From Streptomyces sp. NBC_01235 (GTDB lineage: Bacteria; Actinomycetota; Actinomycetes; Streptomycetales; Streptomycetaceae): 64,000 bases of DNA. Position 1 is the stretch's first letter; each line of letters opens with the position of its first letter. Shown in pieces: positions 54,571 to 62,613 of the stretch. The stretch spans positions 124,001-188,000 of the forward strand of contig NZ_CP108513.1 in assembly GCF_035989285.1 (NCBI RefSeq), in the 5' to 3' direction. A program made the position numbers and the translations under genes. The notes under the pieces were generated by a model. It did no database searches, had not been told where the DNA came from, and was given only the letters and a program-made list of their open reading frames with translations.

Positions 54571-55644
54571 TCAGGGAACCAGGATGATTTTGCCGACGGC
54601 GGTGCGGCCGGATGACTCCGCCAACTCCATGGCCTCGGCGACCTCGGTCAGCGGGAAGCGGGCGGCGATCATCGCGGTGAGCCGGCCGTCGCGCAGCAGG
54701 TCGAAGACCTGGGTGAGGTCCGTGCGCATCCGGGCCCGGAATGCCTCGCGCCTGGCCGAGTCCGGCTTGCCGGCACCCGCCCAGACGTCGTAGAAACTCG
54801 CGTGCCTGCGTGTGGGCAGGTAGTTCCAGAACGCCAGCTTGGCCAGCAGCGGCAGGAAGTCGAGCAGCACGGGCCTGGTGTCGTCGAGCGCTGCCGCGAT
54901 GCTGTAGGAGACCAGCATGCCGGTGCGGTTGAGCAGTCGGTACGAGAGGGTGACGCTCGCGCCGCCGAGGTGGTCGAACACGGCGTCCACACCGTCAGGG
55001 GCATGCTCCCGGACGCGGGCGGCCAGGTCGGGATCCCGGTAGTCGACCGGCTCCACTCCCAGCTCGCGCAGCGCTTCGTGATGGCGCGGGTGGGCAGTGC
55101 CGATCACGCGGGTGCCCTCGTGCCGGGCGAGCTGCGCCAAGACCGTGCCCACGCCACCGCTGACACCCAGCACGAGGACGGTCTGCCCGGCCCGTACCTT
55201 CGCGCTGCGGTGGAGCATCTGATACGCGGTCAGCCCGTTGACCACCAGCGTCTCCGCCTCGTCGGCGCCGATCCCGTCGGGCACCTCCACCAGGTCAGCT
55301 GCGGTCAGCAGGGCGGCGGTGGACCAGCCACCGGTCTTGGTCAGCGCGGCCACCCGTCGGCCGAGCAGTGCGCGGTCCACTCCGGGGCCGACGCCCTCGA
55401 CGACGCCGACAAGGTCATAGCCAGGCACGAACGGGAACGCGGGCTGACCGTAGTAGCGGCCTCGCCGCATCGCACTCTCGGCGAAGGACACGGCGGTCGA
55501 CTCGACGCGCACCAGGGCCTGGCCGACGGCGGGCGTCGGCAGTGTGCGCTGGGCCAGCCGCAGGCCGGACGGCGCAACCTTGCCCGGCAGCACCACCTCG
55601 GTAGCGGTCACGGTGGCCTCGTTGGTGGCGCTCATCTCGGTCAT
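54571..55644 (-). CDS. zinc-type alcohol dehydrogenase-like quinone oxidoreductase
   Basis: A 357-residue medium-chain dehydrogenase/reductase. The catalytic GroES-like domain has RRGRYYGQPAFPFVPGYDLV, and the NADPH-binding motif is LVLGVSGGVGTVLAQLARHE (near 160), followed by GTAHPRHHEALRELG. The ending FPLTEVAEAMELAESSGRTAVGK is typical of the quinone oxidoreductase group. Metal-ligand cysteines are absent, so it is zinc-independent. It reduces quinones or enones. A TetR gene diverges 111 bases away and probably controls it. Intact. Confidence 0.9.
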   Translation of the reverse strand: MTEMSATNEATVTATEVVLPGKVAPSGLRLAQRTLPTPAVGQALVRVESTAVSFAESAMRRGRYYGQPAFPFVPGYDLVGVVEGVGPGVDRALLGRRVAALTKTGGWSTAALLTAADLVEVPDGIGADEAETLVVNGLTAYQMLHRSAKVRAGQTVLVLGVSGGVGTVLAQLARHEGTRVIGTAHPRHHEALRELGVEPVDYRDPDLAARVREHAPDGVDAVFDHLGGASVTLSYRLLNRTGMLVSYSIAAALDDTRPVLLDFLPLLAKLAFWNYLPTRRHASFYDVWAGAGKPDSARREAFRARMRTDLTQVFDLLRDGRLTAMIAARFPLTEVAEAMELAESSGRTAVGKIILVP

Positions 55645-55755
55645 GGTCGAATCCCCTGATCATTTCGCGACTACCCATCACTCTGTTAATGGTCGTAACT
55701 CTGAACCTGCCTGTCGTGCCGCGTCAACCAATAACTCGAAGCGGGGTGGCCCGCG

Positions 55756-56172
55756 ATGTCCGAGCAGGAGCCGACCCGGCGTGAGCGGTACCGGCGTCAG
55801 GCTTGGCGCAGAATCAAGGCTGCCGCCATGGCCCAGGTGCACGAGGCCGGCACGGAGGCGGCGTCGCTCAACGCGATCGCGCGGAGGATGTCGATGTCGG
55901 CGCCTGCGCTGTACCGATACTTCGACGACCGGGATGAACTGTTCGCCGAACTGGCCGTCGACGCGCCCCTGACGCCGTCCCAGACGCACGAAGCCGCCGC
56001 CATGCGGGAAGCGTCCTCCACGTCACGGGTCCGGGCTCTGGCCCACACCTACCGGGACTGGGCGGTCGATCCCGAGCTGCTCCACCGCACCGAGATCGAG
56101 GCGACGGCGGGCGACCTACCGTCGCCACGGCGTCGCAGCGTGACTCCCCGGGCGATGGGTTACTGCCCGTAG
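55756..56172 (+). CDS. TetR-family regulator, shortened
   Basis: A 138-residue frame. The N-terminal helix-turn-helix is complete: AWRRIKAAAMAQVHEAGTEA, SLNAIARRMSMSAPALYRYF, DDRDELFAEL. The ligand domain, normally about 140 residues, is cut down: after HTYRDWAVDPELL it goes to HRTEIEATAGDLPSPRRRS and ends. The middle of the ligand domain is missing, so an internal deletion is likely. It could still bind DNA but probably not an inducer. It diverges from the quinone oxidoreductase and sits 27 bases before a second TetR gene. Confidence 0.75.
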   Translation: MSEQEPTRRERYRRQAWRRIKAAAMAQVHEAGTEAASLNAIARRMSMSAPALYRYFDDRDELFAELAVDAPLTPSQTHEAAAMREASSTSRVRALAHTYRDWAVDPELLHRTEIEATAGDLPSPRRRSVTPRAMGYCP

Positions 56173-56199
56173 CGGGATGTTGGACCCGTCAGGATTCAC

Positions 56200-56922
56200 A
56201 TGGCCCGTTACCATGCGACGGTGACCAACGAAACGCGGCCGGTGAGCAGGCGTGAGCGGCTACGGGCCCAGACATTCCAGGAGATCGAGGACGCATCGTT
56301 CGCGATCATCGACGCGGACGGCGTCCAGGCGTTGTCGATCGCGGCGCTGGCCCGGAGCATGGCGATGTCCGCTCCGGCGGTCTACCGCTACTTCCCGTCG
56401 CGGGACGCGCTCGTGGCGCATCTGGTAACCCTGTCCTACCAGCACCTCGCGGCGGCGATGAGCCAGGCCGTGGAGGGCAGCAGGCGGGCGCCGCGCACGC
56501 GGGTGAGGCTGGTGGTCACCGCCTACCGTGACTGGGCGCTGAGGTATCGGCGGCGCTACGGGATGCTGTTCGGCGAGCGGCCCGGCGACCTGGCCGGCGA
56601 GGTCACCGCGCAGACTCCGCTGGATCAGGCGATGGCGCTGCTCATGGACATGCTGGTGGCCGTCCGGGACGCCGCGCCGACCGACGGCACCAGCGGCGAC
56701 CGCGCACTGGACGGGCAGCTGCGGCTGTGGGCCCGCTCGCAGGAGCGGCCGGACACGGCACCGGGTGTGGCCCTCGCCGCCATCCTGATCTGGACGCGGG
56801 TCCACGGGATCGTGAGCCTCGAACTCACCGGTGTGTTCGACAACCACACGGTCGAGGCACAGCGGCTGATCGACCTGGAGATCGACAGCGCCATCCGGTC
56901 CCTGAGGTCGGCCCGCCCCTGA
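56200..56922 (+). CDS. TetR-family transcriptional regulator
   Basis: A 240-residue full-length TetR protein. The HTH reads QALSIAALARSMAMSAPAVY with RYFPSRDALVAHLV. The C-terminal TetR_C-like domain includes AYRDWALRYRRRYGMLFGER and the AAILIWTRVHGIVSLELTGV motif. The start could be ATG 56200 or GTG 56221; TACCAT at 56209-56214 ends six bases before the GTG, so a leaderless transcript is possible. Its HTH is clearly related to the shortened TetR just upstream, so the pair may come from an old duplication. Confidence 0.88.
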   Translation: MARYHATVTNETRPVSRRERLRAQTFQEIEDASFAIIDADGVQALSIAALARSMAMSAPAVYRYFPSRDALVAHLVTLSYQHLAAAMSQAVEGSRRAPRTRVRLVVTAYRDWALRYRRRYGMLFGERPGDLAGEVTAQTPLDQAMALLMDMLVAVRDAAPTDGTSGDRALDGQLRLWARSQERPDTAPGVALAAILIWTRVHGIVSLELTGVFDNHTVEAQRLIDLEIDSAIRSLRSARP

Positions 56923-57311
56923 ACAGCGTGAACCTGGCGAACCGACCCTGCCCCCACTGGCGACGGTCTGGCTCCGCCCGCCGTGGACAGACGGCAAATC
57001 GGCGTGAGCTCGCTGCCACTCCCGCGACGACGCCCAGCACGATTTCTTTGCCAGGTTGCGAGCTTCGGCGCGCAGGCCGTAAACGTTCGGGTCGCCGCAG
57101 GGATCCGTCCACCTCGCACAGCTGGACCTGCACTGCGATCCGTCTTCAGAGGTGCTCGAGCCGCGACGACCGTCGTCGGGCGCGTGGCCCACGAGAACCT
57201 TTTGAGCGGTGTCGCGCAGGTCCAGCGCGCCCGCCAAGTGCACGCGTCCCGAGGGCCACTACGGTGACGTCCAGTTCGCCCGGCTAGCCCTCGCCTCTTC
57301 GCCGACAGCTT
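56923..57311. other. intergenic, no gene supported
   Basis: About 390 bases; frames on both strands carry no recognised motif. Confidence 0.4.
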
Positions 57312-57725
57312 TCAGACGTCTCCTTCGCCCGTCAGATGCACGGCGTAGGTGCCCGGCACCCGGCCCGTGAGGTAGACCTTGTTGCCTGGCAGGTCGTACC
57401 GAGCGCCGAGATAGGAGAACTGCTCGCCAGGATCGAATACCGGCAGTCCGCCACCGGGCCCGGGTCCGTCAGCCGGTCCGAACGTGATCCGGTCACGGCT
57501 CACGGTGTACGTACCGCTTCCCTCGACCAGTTCGAAGGCGCCTGGCCTGCCTTGCACGGGCTGCACGCCCTCCAGCACCCCGCCCTCGGGGAAGGTGAGC
57601 TCCAGCGTGTACGACGTCGACACGCCCTGGAACGTCAGGCGCACGTCGGCTCCGCACTCCGTCGGCTCGATGTCCACGGCAACATCGAGTTCAAGGGTGT
57701 CCGCCGGACGGTGGGCGAAGTCCAT
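57312..57725 (-). CDS. hypothetical protein, probably 5'-truncated or frameshifted
   Basis: The frame of 137 residues is beta-strand rich with ordinary Streptomyces codon use: LELDVAVDIEPTECGADVRL, TSYTLELTFPEGGVL, GTYTVSRDRITFGPADGPG, NKVYLTGRVPGTYAVHLTG. It looks like the C-terminal beta domain of a larger protein. Upstream in another frame (about 57725-57900) AEGHFADAQHRTLGSGLKTL with LIPYLYPGAR may be its missing N-terminal part. I do not recognise the family. Confidence 0.5.
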   Translation of the reverse strand: MDFAHRPADTLELDVAVDIEPTECGADVRLTFQGVSTSYTLELTFPEGGVLEGVQPVQGRPGAFELVEGSGTYTVSRDRITFGPADGPGPGGGLPVFDPGEQFSYLGARYDLPGNKVYLTGRVPGTYAVHLTGEGDV

Positions 57726-57954
57726 CGCGGCGCCGGACTTCCGTGCCGACGCGCACCCGGGTACAGATAGGGGATCAGCAGCGTCTTGAGTCCGCTGCCC
57801 AAGGTGCGGTGCTGAGCGTCCGCGAAGTGGCCCTCCGCCTCGGCGGCGAGGACGTGGTCGACGTGCCGGTCGAGTCCTGTCACAGCTCCTGCAGGAACGG
57901 CTCGTCGACGTCGGCGCCGAAAAGGGCGCGCATGTACTCGGTCAAGGTTCCGGA

Positions 57955-58290
57955 TCACTCCTTCGGGCCCACGAGCATGTCACGGCCATCCGCGGCCGAC
58001 TCGCTCGCCTCCATCATGTCCACGCCACCGAAGACCACAGCGTGGACCGCCTCATGGACCGTTTTCGCGTCTCCCCCGAGTCTGCCGCCGGCACCACCGG
58101 CCTGGGGCGCTCGGAGTCGATGTCGGCGACAACGTCTCCGACAGGGGCCAGGAAGCAGTGGTAGGCGATCGGGGCGGCCGCACCTTCCAGCGCCAGGCGG
58201 CGGGCGGTGGCCGCGCCGGTGTCGCGGCTCGCGCCGGTCACCAGGGCGGCCTTGCCGCTGAGCGGTCCGCCCGCCGTCCCCTTCAGCTCT
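57955..58290 (-). pseudogene. short-chain dehydrogenase/reductase remnant
   Basis: The N-terminal Rossmann motif LSGKAALVTGASRDTGAATA with RRLALEGAAAPIAYH is present, followed by VVADIDSERPRPVVPAADSG. A frameshift then leads to TVHEAVHAVVFGGVDMMEAS to the stop at 57955. The usual cofactor residue G in GASRGIG is replaced (RDTG). The active-site YxxxK part is absent. It is a relic of an SDR oxidoreductase. Confidence 0.7.
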
Positions 58291-58669
58291 TCGGCGTCCG
58301 CGATGCCTGCGTGAGTGAGGCTCGCTCAGCCCGCCTTGATCTCCGAGGTGTTCCTCGATCCACTCGACCACACCCGGAATTGCACAGCGCACCATGCCGC
58401 GAGGCTGCAGGGCAGGACCGACAGCCTCGTTGGCACAACTCAGGCTCCTCTTGCGGGACAAAACACAATCACCAGAAACTGGACATCCACAGGGAGTGGT
58501 TCGCGGCCCGGCGTCGCACGCTTCTCAACACCGGGGTCCGGCGGGAGCAGCGGGCGAAACGGTCGCCGGCAGAGCCGTTGCCGGCCGAGGGGGCAGGACG
58601 TTTCCACTGCGGATCTGGTCAGCCGCCCCCGCCGTATGGAGTCGCTTCCTGGTGCGTAATACTCCCCTA
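58291..58669. other. intergenic, no gene supported
   Basis: About 380 bases between the SDR relic and the GNAT gene. TAATACT just before the GNAT start (58657-58663) could be its -10 element. Confidence 0.4.
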
Positions 58670-59281
58670 ATGAATTCAGGTATTACGCCCAGGAGTGGGC
58701 CGACCACGATACGCAGGGCCGTCGCGCGGGACGCCAAACGGCTGACGCGGCTCGTGCGTGGTTCACGCGCCTACGAAGGGCAGTACGCGGCCATGGTCGC
58801 CGGCTACCGGGTCGGTCCCGACTACATCGAGACCCACCGCGTCTTCGTAGCCGTCGACGAGCACGAAAGCCGTGTTCTTGGGTTCTACTCGCTCGTCCTC
58901 GTCCCCCCGGAGCTGGACCTGCTGTTCGTCGCCGACGGAGCACAGGGACGTGGCATGGGACGGCTGCTCGTCGCGCACATGAAGTCCGAGGCCCGCGCCG
59001 CCGGGCTCGACCGCGTCCGAGTGGTGTCGCACCCGCCCGCCGAGGGCTTCTACCGCAGCGTGGGCGCGGTGCACACCGGGACCGAGTCCGCGAACCCACC
59101 CGCTGTGGCGTGGGACCGTCCCGAGTTCGAGTTCCTCATTCCGCCTGACGTGGCGAGGGCGCCCGGCAAGATCCTCCAGAGCCGTCCGGGGGTGGCGACT
59201 TGTCCGGGTCAGTTCGGACCGGCTGCGGGGGCGGGTGGGGTCCAGCGGCGAGTGCGGGGCACGGTGGAGGAGACACCGTAG
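58670..59281 (+). CDS. GNAT-family N-acetyltransferase
   Basis: A 203-residue frame from ATG 58670 (MNSGITPRSGPTTIRRAVAR). The GNAT core includes VLGFYSLVLVPPELDLLFVA, the acetyl-CoA motif DGAQGRGMGRLLVAHMKSEA (Q/RxxGxG/A type) and YRSVGAVHTG near 140. It transfers an acetyl group to an unknown acceptor. GNAT proteins of this type usually end soon after the FEFLIP strand (residue about 160). Here the frame runs on for 40 residues and overlaps the convergent MpaB-like gene by 73 bases, so the natural stop may have been lost. There is no ribosome binding site; the mRNA may be leaderless. Confidence 0.85.
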   Translation: MNSGITPRSGPTTIRRAVARDAKRLTRLVRGSRAYEGQYAAMVAGYRVGPDYIETHRVFVAVDEHESRVLGFYSLVLVPPELDLLFVADGAQGRGMGRLLVAHMKSEARAAGLDRVRVVSHPPAEGFYRSVGAVHTGTESANPPAVAWDRPEFEFLIPPDVARAPGKILQSRPGVATCPGQFGPAAGAGGVQRRVRGTVEETP

Positions 59282-60378
59282 TCCTTCTTCAGCTGCTCCG
59301 GAATCGCGTAGTGCATGACGCGGCCGCGGGTGAGTGAGGACAGCTCGAGGACCGTGGTGAGGTGGCCGAGGCGGTCCAGGGCCCAGGCGCCGAGCGGGGA
59401 GCGGTCTTCGATGGCCTCCAGGACGCCGAGCAGGTGGGGGATTGCCTGGACGACGGTGTCCCAGGCGGTGTGCGGGACGTCCAGCCAGTCGGCGCAGGTG
59501 TCGCCGACGAGGTGGCGGATCAGGGCGGAGACGATCGGGTCGAAGAAGGTGCCGGGGACGACTTCCTCGTACAGGTCGATCAGTTGCCGGGTGAGATGCG
59601 CGCCCTCCCGGCTCGGCCCCATGTGCCGGGTCATGTACAGGTCCAGGAACTGACGCGCGGACTCCATGTCCTTGGGCACCTGGCTCTGGTCGACGCCGAG
59701 CATCGCGCCGACCACTCGCCAGGCGTACAGGTACGCCTCCGCGCCGTCGACGCTCATGTGGATGTTCAGCCGGTGCAGAGAATCAAGCACCAGCAGGGAG
59801 AAGAGCATCTGCCCGCCGATCATGTCCTCCTGGCAGATCGGCACTCCCAGGCCGTCGACGTCCCAGCGGTTCTCCCTCCTGAGGTGGTGACGGATGGAGG
59901 CGTGCAGCAGACGGACCTTCTGGGCGGCGGGGATGAAGCCGCTGCCTGCCTCGAACGCCCCGGGCTGCATGAGGTGGACGGTGAACTGCCCGGTCTCCGC
60001 CATCCGCTTGGAGGGGTACTCCAGCGAGTGCGTCGCCGCCAGCAGCCTCGCCACGTGCGGGACCACGTAGCACGCGGGCATGGAGGCGAAGGACAGGGCG
60101 GTGGAGATGTGCACGTTGTTGTCGACGAAGAACAGCCTGGCATTCTCCATCTCACCCCAGTCGACCCACGCCGGTGGTGCGCTGGTGGCGTGCAGGTACT
60201 CCCGCGCCACCTCGGGAAGACCGTCGGGCAGCGGCGTGCCGGCGGTCGACACGTAGCGCATCAGCGTGTTGAACGTGCCCACCTCCCCGCGTTCGAAGAG
60301 GGTGGCCACGGTCGCGTCGGCGAGCTCGTCACCGCTGTGCCGCAAGGCGTCCATCGACGCCTCGGTGTAGGTCATCAC
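59209..60378 (-). CDS. MpaB/Lcp-like (DUF2236) haem oxygenase family protein
   Basis: A 389-residue protein. Typical DUF2236 features are visible: FVDNNVHISTALSFASMPAC, RMAETGQFTVHLMQPGAF, and VRLLHASIRHHLRRENRWD, where the histidine corresponds to the axial haem ligand of latex-clearing protein. GVPICQEDMIGGQMLFSLLV follows. The family includes rubber oxygenase Lcp and the mycophenolic acid MpaB oxygenase, which cleave isoprenoid double bonds with O2. It starts at GTG 60378 or ATG 60375. It lies 68 bases downstream of a polyprenyl synthetase gene on the same strand, suggesting an isoprenoid substrate made by that enzyme. Confidence 0.82.
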   Translation of the reverse strand: MMTYTEASMDALRHSGDELADATVATLFERGEVGTFNTLMRYVSTAGTPLPDGLPEVAREYLHATSAPPAWVDWGEMENARLFFVDNNVHISTALSFASMPACYVVPHVARLLAATHSLEYPSKRMAETGQFTVHLMQPGAFEAGSGFIPAAQKVRLLHASIRHHLRRENRWDVDGLGVPICQEDMIGGQMLFSLLVLDSLHRLNIHMSVDGAEAYLYAWRVVGAMLGVDQSQVPKDMESARQFLDLYMTRHMGPSREGAHLTRQLIDLYEEVVPGTFFDPIVSALIRHLVGDTCADWLDVPHTAWDTVVQAIPHLLGVLEAIEDRSPLGAWALDRLGHLTTVLELSSLTRGRVMHYAIPEQLKKDYGVSSTVPRTRRWTPPAPAAGPN

Positions 60379-60446
60379 AGGCTCTTCGTCTCCAGTCGGA
60401 ACAGACAGGGCCGAGCAGGAACTGGGAATGGCGCCGCCCGCCGGGA

Positions 60447-61499
60447 TCAGTGCCGGCGGACAGCGGCCGAATGTGCCAGGTCGGTCAGGGCTCGTGAGGC
60501 GTGTGCGGGGATGTCCATGTCGTCCAGGGCGCGGGTGGCCTCTTCGACCCGCGCGGTGATCATCTGCTCGATTCGGTCAGGTGCTTCGAGTCGGCTCATC
60601 ACCTCGCGCGCCGCCTCCAGGCCGTCCGTACCCGGATCGCGCCGGCCCAACAGCGCGCGCAGGCGCTCCCGGTCGGCCGCGTCGGCCACCCGCCAGGTCT
60701 CCGCCAGCAGGGCGGTGGGCCGGTGAGCGCGCAGGTCGTCGGAGTTGGCCTTTCCGGTGAGGACCGGATCCCCGAACAGGCCGAGCAGGTCGTCACGTAG
60801 CTGGAACGCCTCGCCGAGCGGCAGCCCGTAGCGCGAGTAGCCCTCCTTCAGCCGCCGCCCGGCGCCGCCCAGCACACCTCCGATCAGCAGAGGCTGCTCG
60901 ACGGTGTACTTCGCGGTCTTGTACCGAATCACCTTCAATGACGCCGCCGTGTCCGGCTCGGCACCCGTGCGCAGGAGCTCCAGGCACTCCCCCGCGATCA
61001 GCTCCCGGGCCAGGGCCGCCCACAGGGGGCGGGCACGAGCCAGGTAGGCCGCGGGCAGGCCGCTGGTGACGAACAGCTGTCCGGCCAGCGACATGAGCAG
61101 GTCCCCCACCAGCATGGCCAGCGCCCGGGCCGCGGTCGTGGCACGGGGACGACGACGCAGCGCGGCTCGCAGGGCGACGTGCGCGGTGGGCCGGCCGTGC
61201 CGCAGGGGGCTGTCGTCGATGATGTCGTCGTGCACGACCGCGGCGGCGTGGACCAGTTCCATGGACGCGGCCGCCCGCAGCAGCGCGTCGCTGTCGGGCT
61301 GACCAGCGGCCCGCCAGCCCCAATAGCAGAACGCCGCTCTCAGCCGCTTGCCGTACGCCACGGCGGCCTCGACCTGGTCGGCCACCGGGCCCAGATCCGC
61401 GTCGATCGCCAGCAGATGGTCCGCCTCCTGCGCCACGAACCGGTTCAGCACCTCGTCGACGCGGGCCTTGAACGCGGCCGTCTCATCCCGGTCACCCAC
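60447..61499 (-). CDS. polyprenyl (geranylgeranyl-type) diphosphate synthase
   Basis: A 350-residue prenyl synthase. The first aspartate-rich motif is VHDDIIDDSPLRHGRPT (near residue 88) and the second is FQLRDDLLGLFGDP (near 232). The GKRLRAAFCYWGW region corresponds to the usual GKRxRP lysine-arginine site, and KTAKYTVEQPL matches the conserved KT motif. It condenses isopentenyl diphosphate with allylic diphosphates. GTG 61499 overlaps the end of the small upstream gene by 8 bases. Together with the downstream MpaB-like oxygenase it probably makes and then cuts or oxidises an isoprenoid. Confidence 0.9.
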   Translation of the reverse strand: MGDRDETAAFKARVDEVLNRFVAQEADHLLAIDADLGPVADQVEAAVAYGKRLRAAFCYWGWRAAGQPDSDALLRAAASMELVHAAAVVHDDIIDDSPLRHGRPTAHVALRAALRRRPRATTAARALAMLVGDLLMSLAGQLFVTSGLPAAYLARARPLWAALARELIAGECLELLRTGAEPDTAASLKVIRYKTAKYTVEQPLLIGGVLGGAGRRLKEGYSRYGLPLGEAFQLRDDLLGLFGDPVLTGKANSDDLRAHRPTALLAETWRVADAADRERLRALLGRRDPGTDGLEAAREVMSRLEAPDRIEQMITARVEEATRALDDMDIPAHASRALTDLAHSAAVRRH

Positions 61500-61770
61500 C
61501 GTCGGCAGCCCGCCGGGCCAGTGCGTTCTGGGCGAGGACCTCCAGATGGGCAGGCGGCGCTGCCGCGTACCGGTCCAGAGCCAGCCGCCCGCGTGCCGTC
61601 AGATCCCGCTCCGCCTCAGCGGCCAGCTCCGCCGCGTCCGAGCGGCTCAGGAACCCGCGTACGTTGTCCATGGCCGAGCCGAGGGCGCTCACCGCCAGGT
61701 CGGCCAGCCCCGCCACCAACAGCACCGCCTGCCCGGGTGAACCCCCGCCACGTCCGGCCTCTTCTGTCAC
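61492..61770 (-). CDS. small helical protein of the polyprenyl synthetase operon
   Basis: A 92-residue protein from GTG 61770 (VTEEAGRGGGSPGQAVLLVA). It is almost wholly helical: GLADLAVSALGSAMDNVRGF, LAAEAERDLTARGRLALDRY, PPAHLEVLAQNALARRA. There is no signal peptide. Its stop overlaps the polyprenyl synthetase start by 8 bases, so both are probably made together and may interact. I do not know a named family for it. Confidence 0.65.
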   Translation of the reverse strand: MTEEAGRGGGSPGQAVLLVAGLADLAVSALGSAMDNVRGFLSRSDAAELAAEAERDLTARGRLALDRYAAAPPAHLEVLAQNALARRAADGG

Positions 61771-61890
61771 GCCATCCCCTACCCACTGGTCGCCGAGGTG
61801 GCGCTGGTCACGCACCACCACCCACAGCGTCGCGCCCCGTCGGCAGCCGGCGGGGGCGAACTCACCATCGGGTGATCACCTCGCAGATAT

Positions 61891-62238
61891 GTGCGCACCT
61901 GTCCCGCGGCAGCCCAGCACTTCGTAGAACACAGCCCGCCCCACGCGGCGGCGTCACACCGACGACACCTCGGACATCGGCCTGGCGCCTGCGCAACGTG
62001 CGGCCAACAGGCCCGCCGGGTCTTCACCGCCCCGATGCTCACCCGCACCTCCGCTCCCCCGGCTCGCGCCCTGGGTGCCCAGGAGGCCAGCGCCCACGAA
62101 CCGGGCGTCGTCACCGAGGTGCCCCCGCCCGGCCCCGCCCGCCGATCCCCGGCACACCCGATTGCCCGAGCCCTGAGCCCTGTTGCCCGAGTTCTCAGCC
62201 CGCTTGCCCGAGCCCTCGCCCCTCTTGCCCGGCCCTGA
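61891..62238 (+). CDS. FmdB-like zinc-ribbon protein, degenerate
   Basis: A 115-residue frame from GTG 61891. The middle part GACATCGQQARRVFTAPMLTRT, then GAQEASAHEPGVVTEVPPP, matches the second half of actinobacterial FmdB-type regulators, which usually lie next to formamidase genes as here. The first CxxC pair of the zinc ribbon is not recognisable (only one cysteine, TCPAAAQHF), so the N-terminus is altered. The C-terminal 26 residues are a repeat (ARALSPV, ARVLSPL, ARALAPL) made by a 21-base tandem repeat. It is probably no longer functional. Confidence 0.45.
   Translation: MRTCPAAAQHFVEHSPPHAAASHRRHLGHRPGACATCGQQARRVFTAPMLTRTSAPPARALGAQEASAHEPGVVTEVPPPGPARRSPAHPIARALSPVARVLSPLARALAPLARP
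62162..62238 (+). repeat. 21-bp tandem repeat, about 3.6 copies
   Basis: Units begin with TTGCCCGAG at 62162, 62183, 62204 and 62225, an exact period of 21 bases. Unit ends vary (CCTGAGCCCTG, TTCTCAGCCCGC, CCCTCGCCCCTC). It lies between the fmdB-like core and the fmdA remnant. Confidence 0.9.
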
Positions 62239-62253
62239 CACGAAAGACAGTCC

Positions 62254-62524
62254 CATGCCCGAAGTCGTCTTCAGCGTCGACCAGGCATGTCCATGCGCGA
62301 CCACGCGACCAGAAGGTACCCGGCCACAACCGCTGGCAGCCCGACATCCCCCGCCGTCACCGTCAAGCCGGGCTCGGACTTCCGCATCGAGTGCCGGGAC
62401 TGGACCGCCAACCAGGTCGGCAACCACGACTCCGCCCACGACGTCCGCGACGTCGCCTTCACCCACACGCACATGCTCAGCGGCCCGATCGCCGTGGAAG
62501 GCGCCGAGCCCGGCGACCCCGTGT
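62254..62524 (+). pseudogene. fmdA: formamidase/acetamidase (FmdA) N-terminal remnant
   Basis: ATG 62254 starts MPEVVFSVDQA, the usual formamidase start. The sequence then changes frame: HNRWQPDIP, then AVTVKPGSDFRIECRDWTAN, QVGNHDSAHDVRDVAFTHTH and MLSGPIAVEGAEPGDPV, ending where a terminator hairpin begins. This covers about 90 of the normal roughly 410 residues, with two frameshifts. FmdA hydrolyses formamide to formate and ammonia; this remnant cannot. Confidence 0.8.
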
Positions 62525-62526
62525 GG

Positions 62527-62562
62527 CCCCCTTTTCCGCCCACGGCAGGGCGGAAAAGGGGG
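62527..62562 (-). terminator. terminator-like hairpin after GH43-ricin gene
   Basis: A perfect 15-base stem CCCCCTTTTCCGCCC / GGGCGGAAAAGGGGG with a 6-base loop, 50 bases past the stop codon of the minus-strand GH43 gene. It cuts off the fmdA remnant on the other strand. Confidence 0.85.
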
Positions 62563-62613
62563 CGAACACACAGGTGCGGGCTCCGTGGGCCGCGACACGC
62601 GGGTTCCAAGGGC

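Noticed and set aside
60447-61499. Family 2 encapsulin cargo-type polyprenyl transferase
   Set aside because: Such cargo enzymes usually have a long disordered N-terminal extension and lie next to an encapsulin shell gene; neither is seen here.
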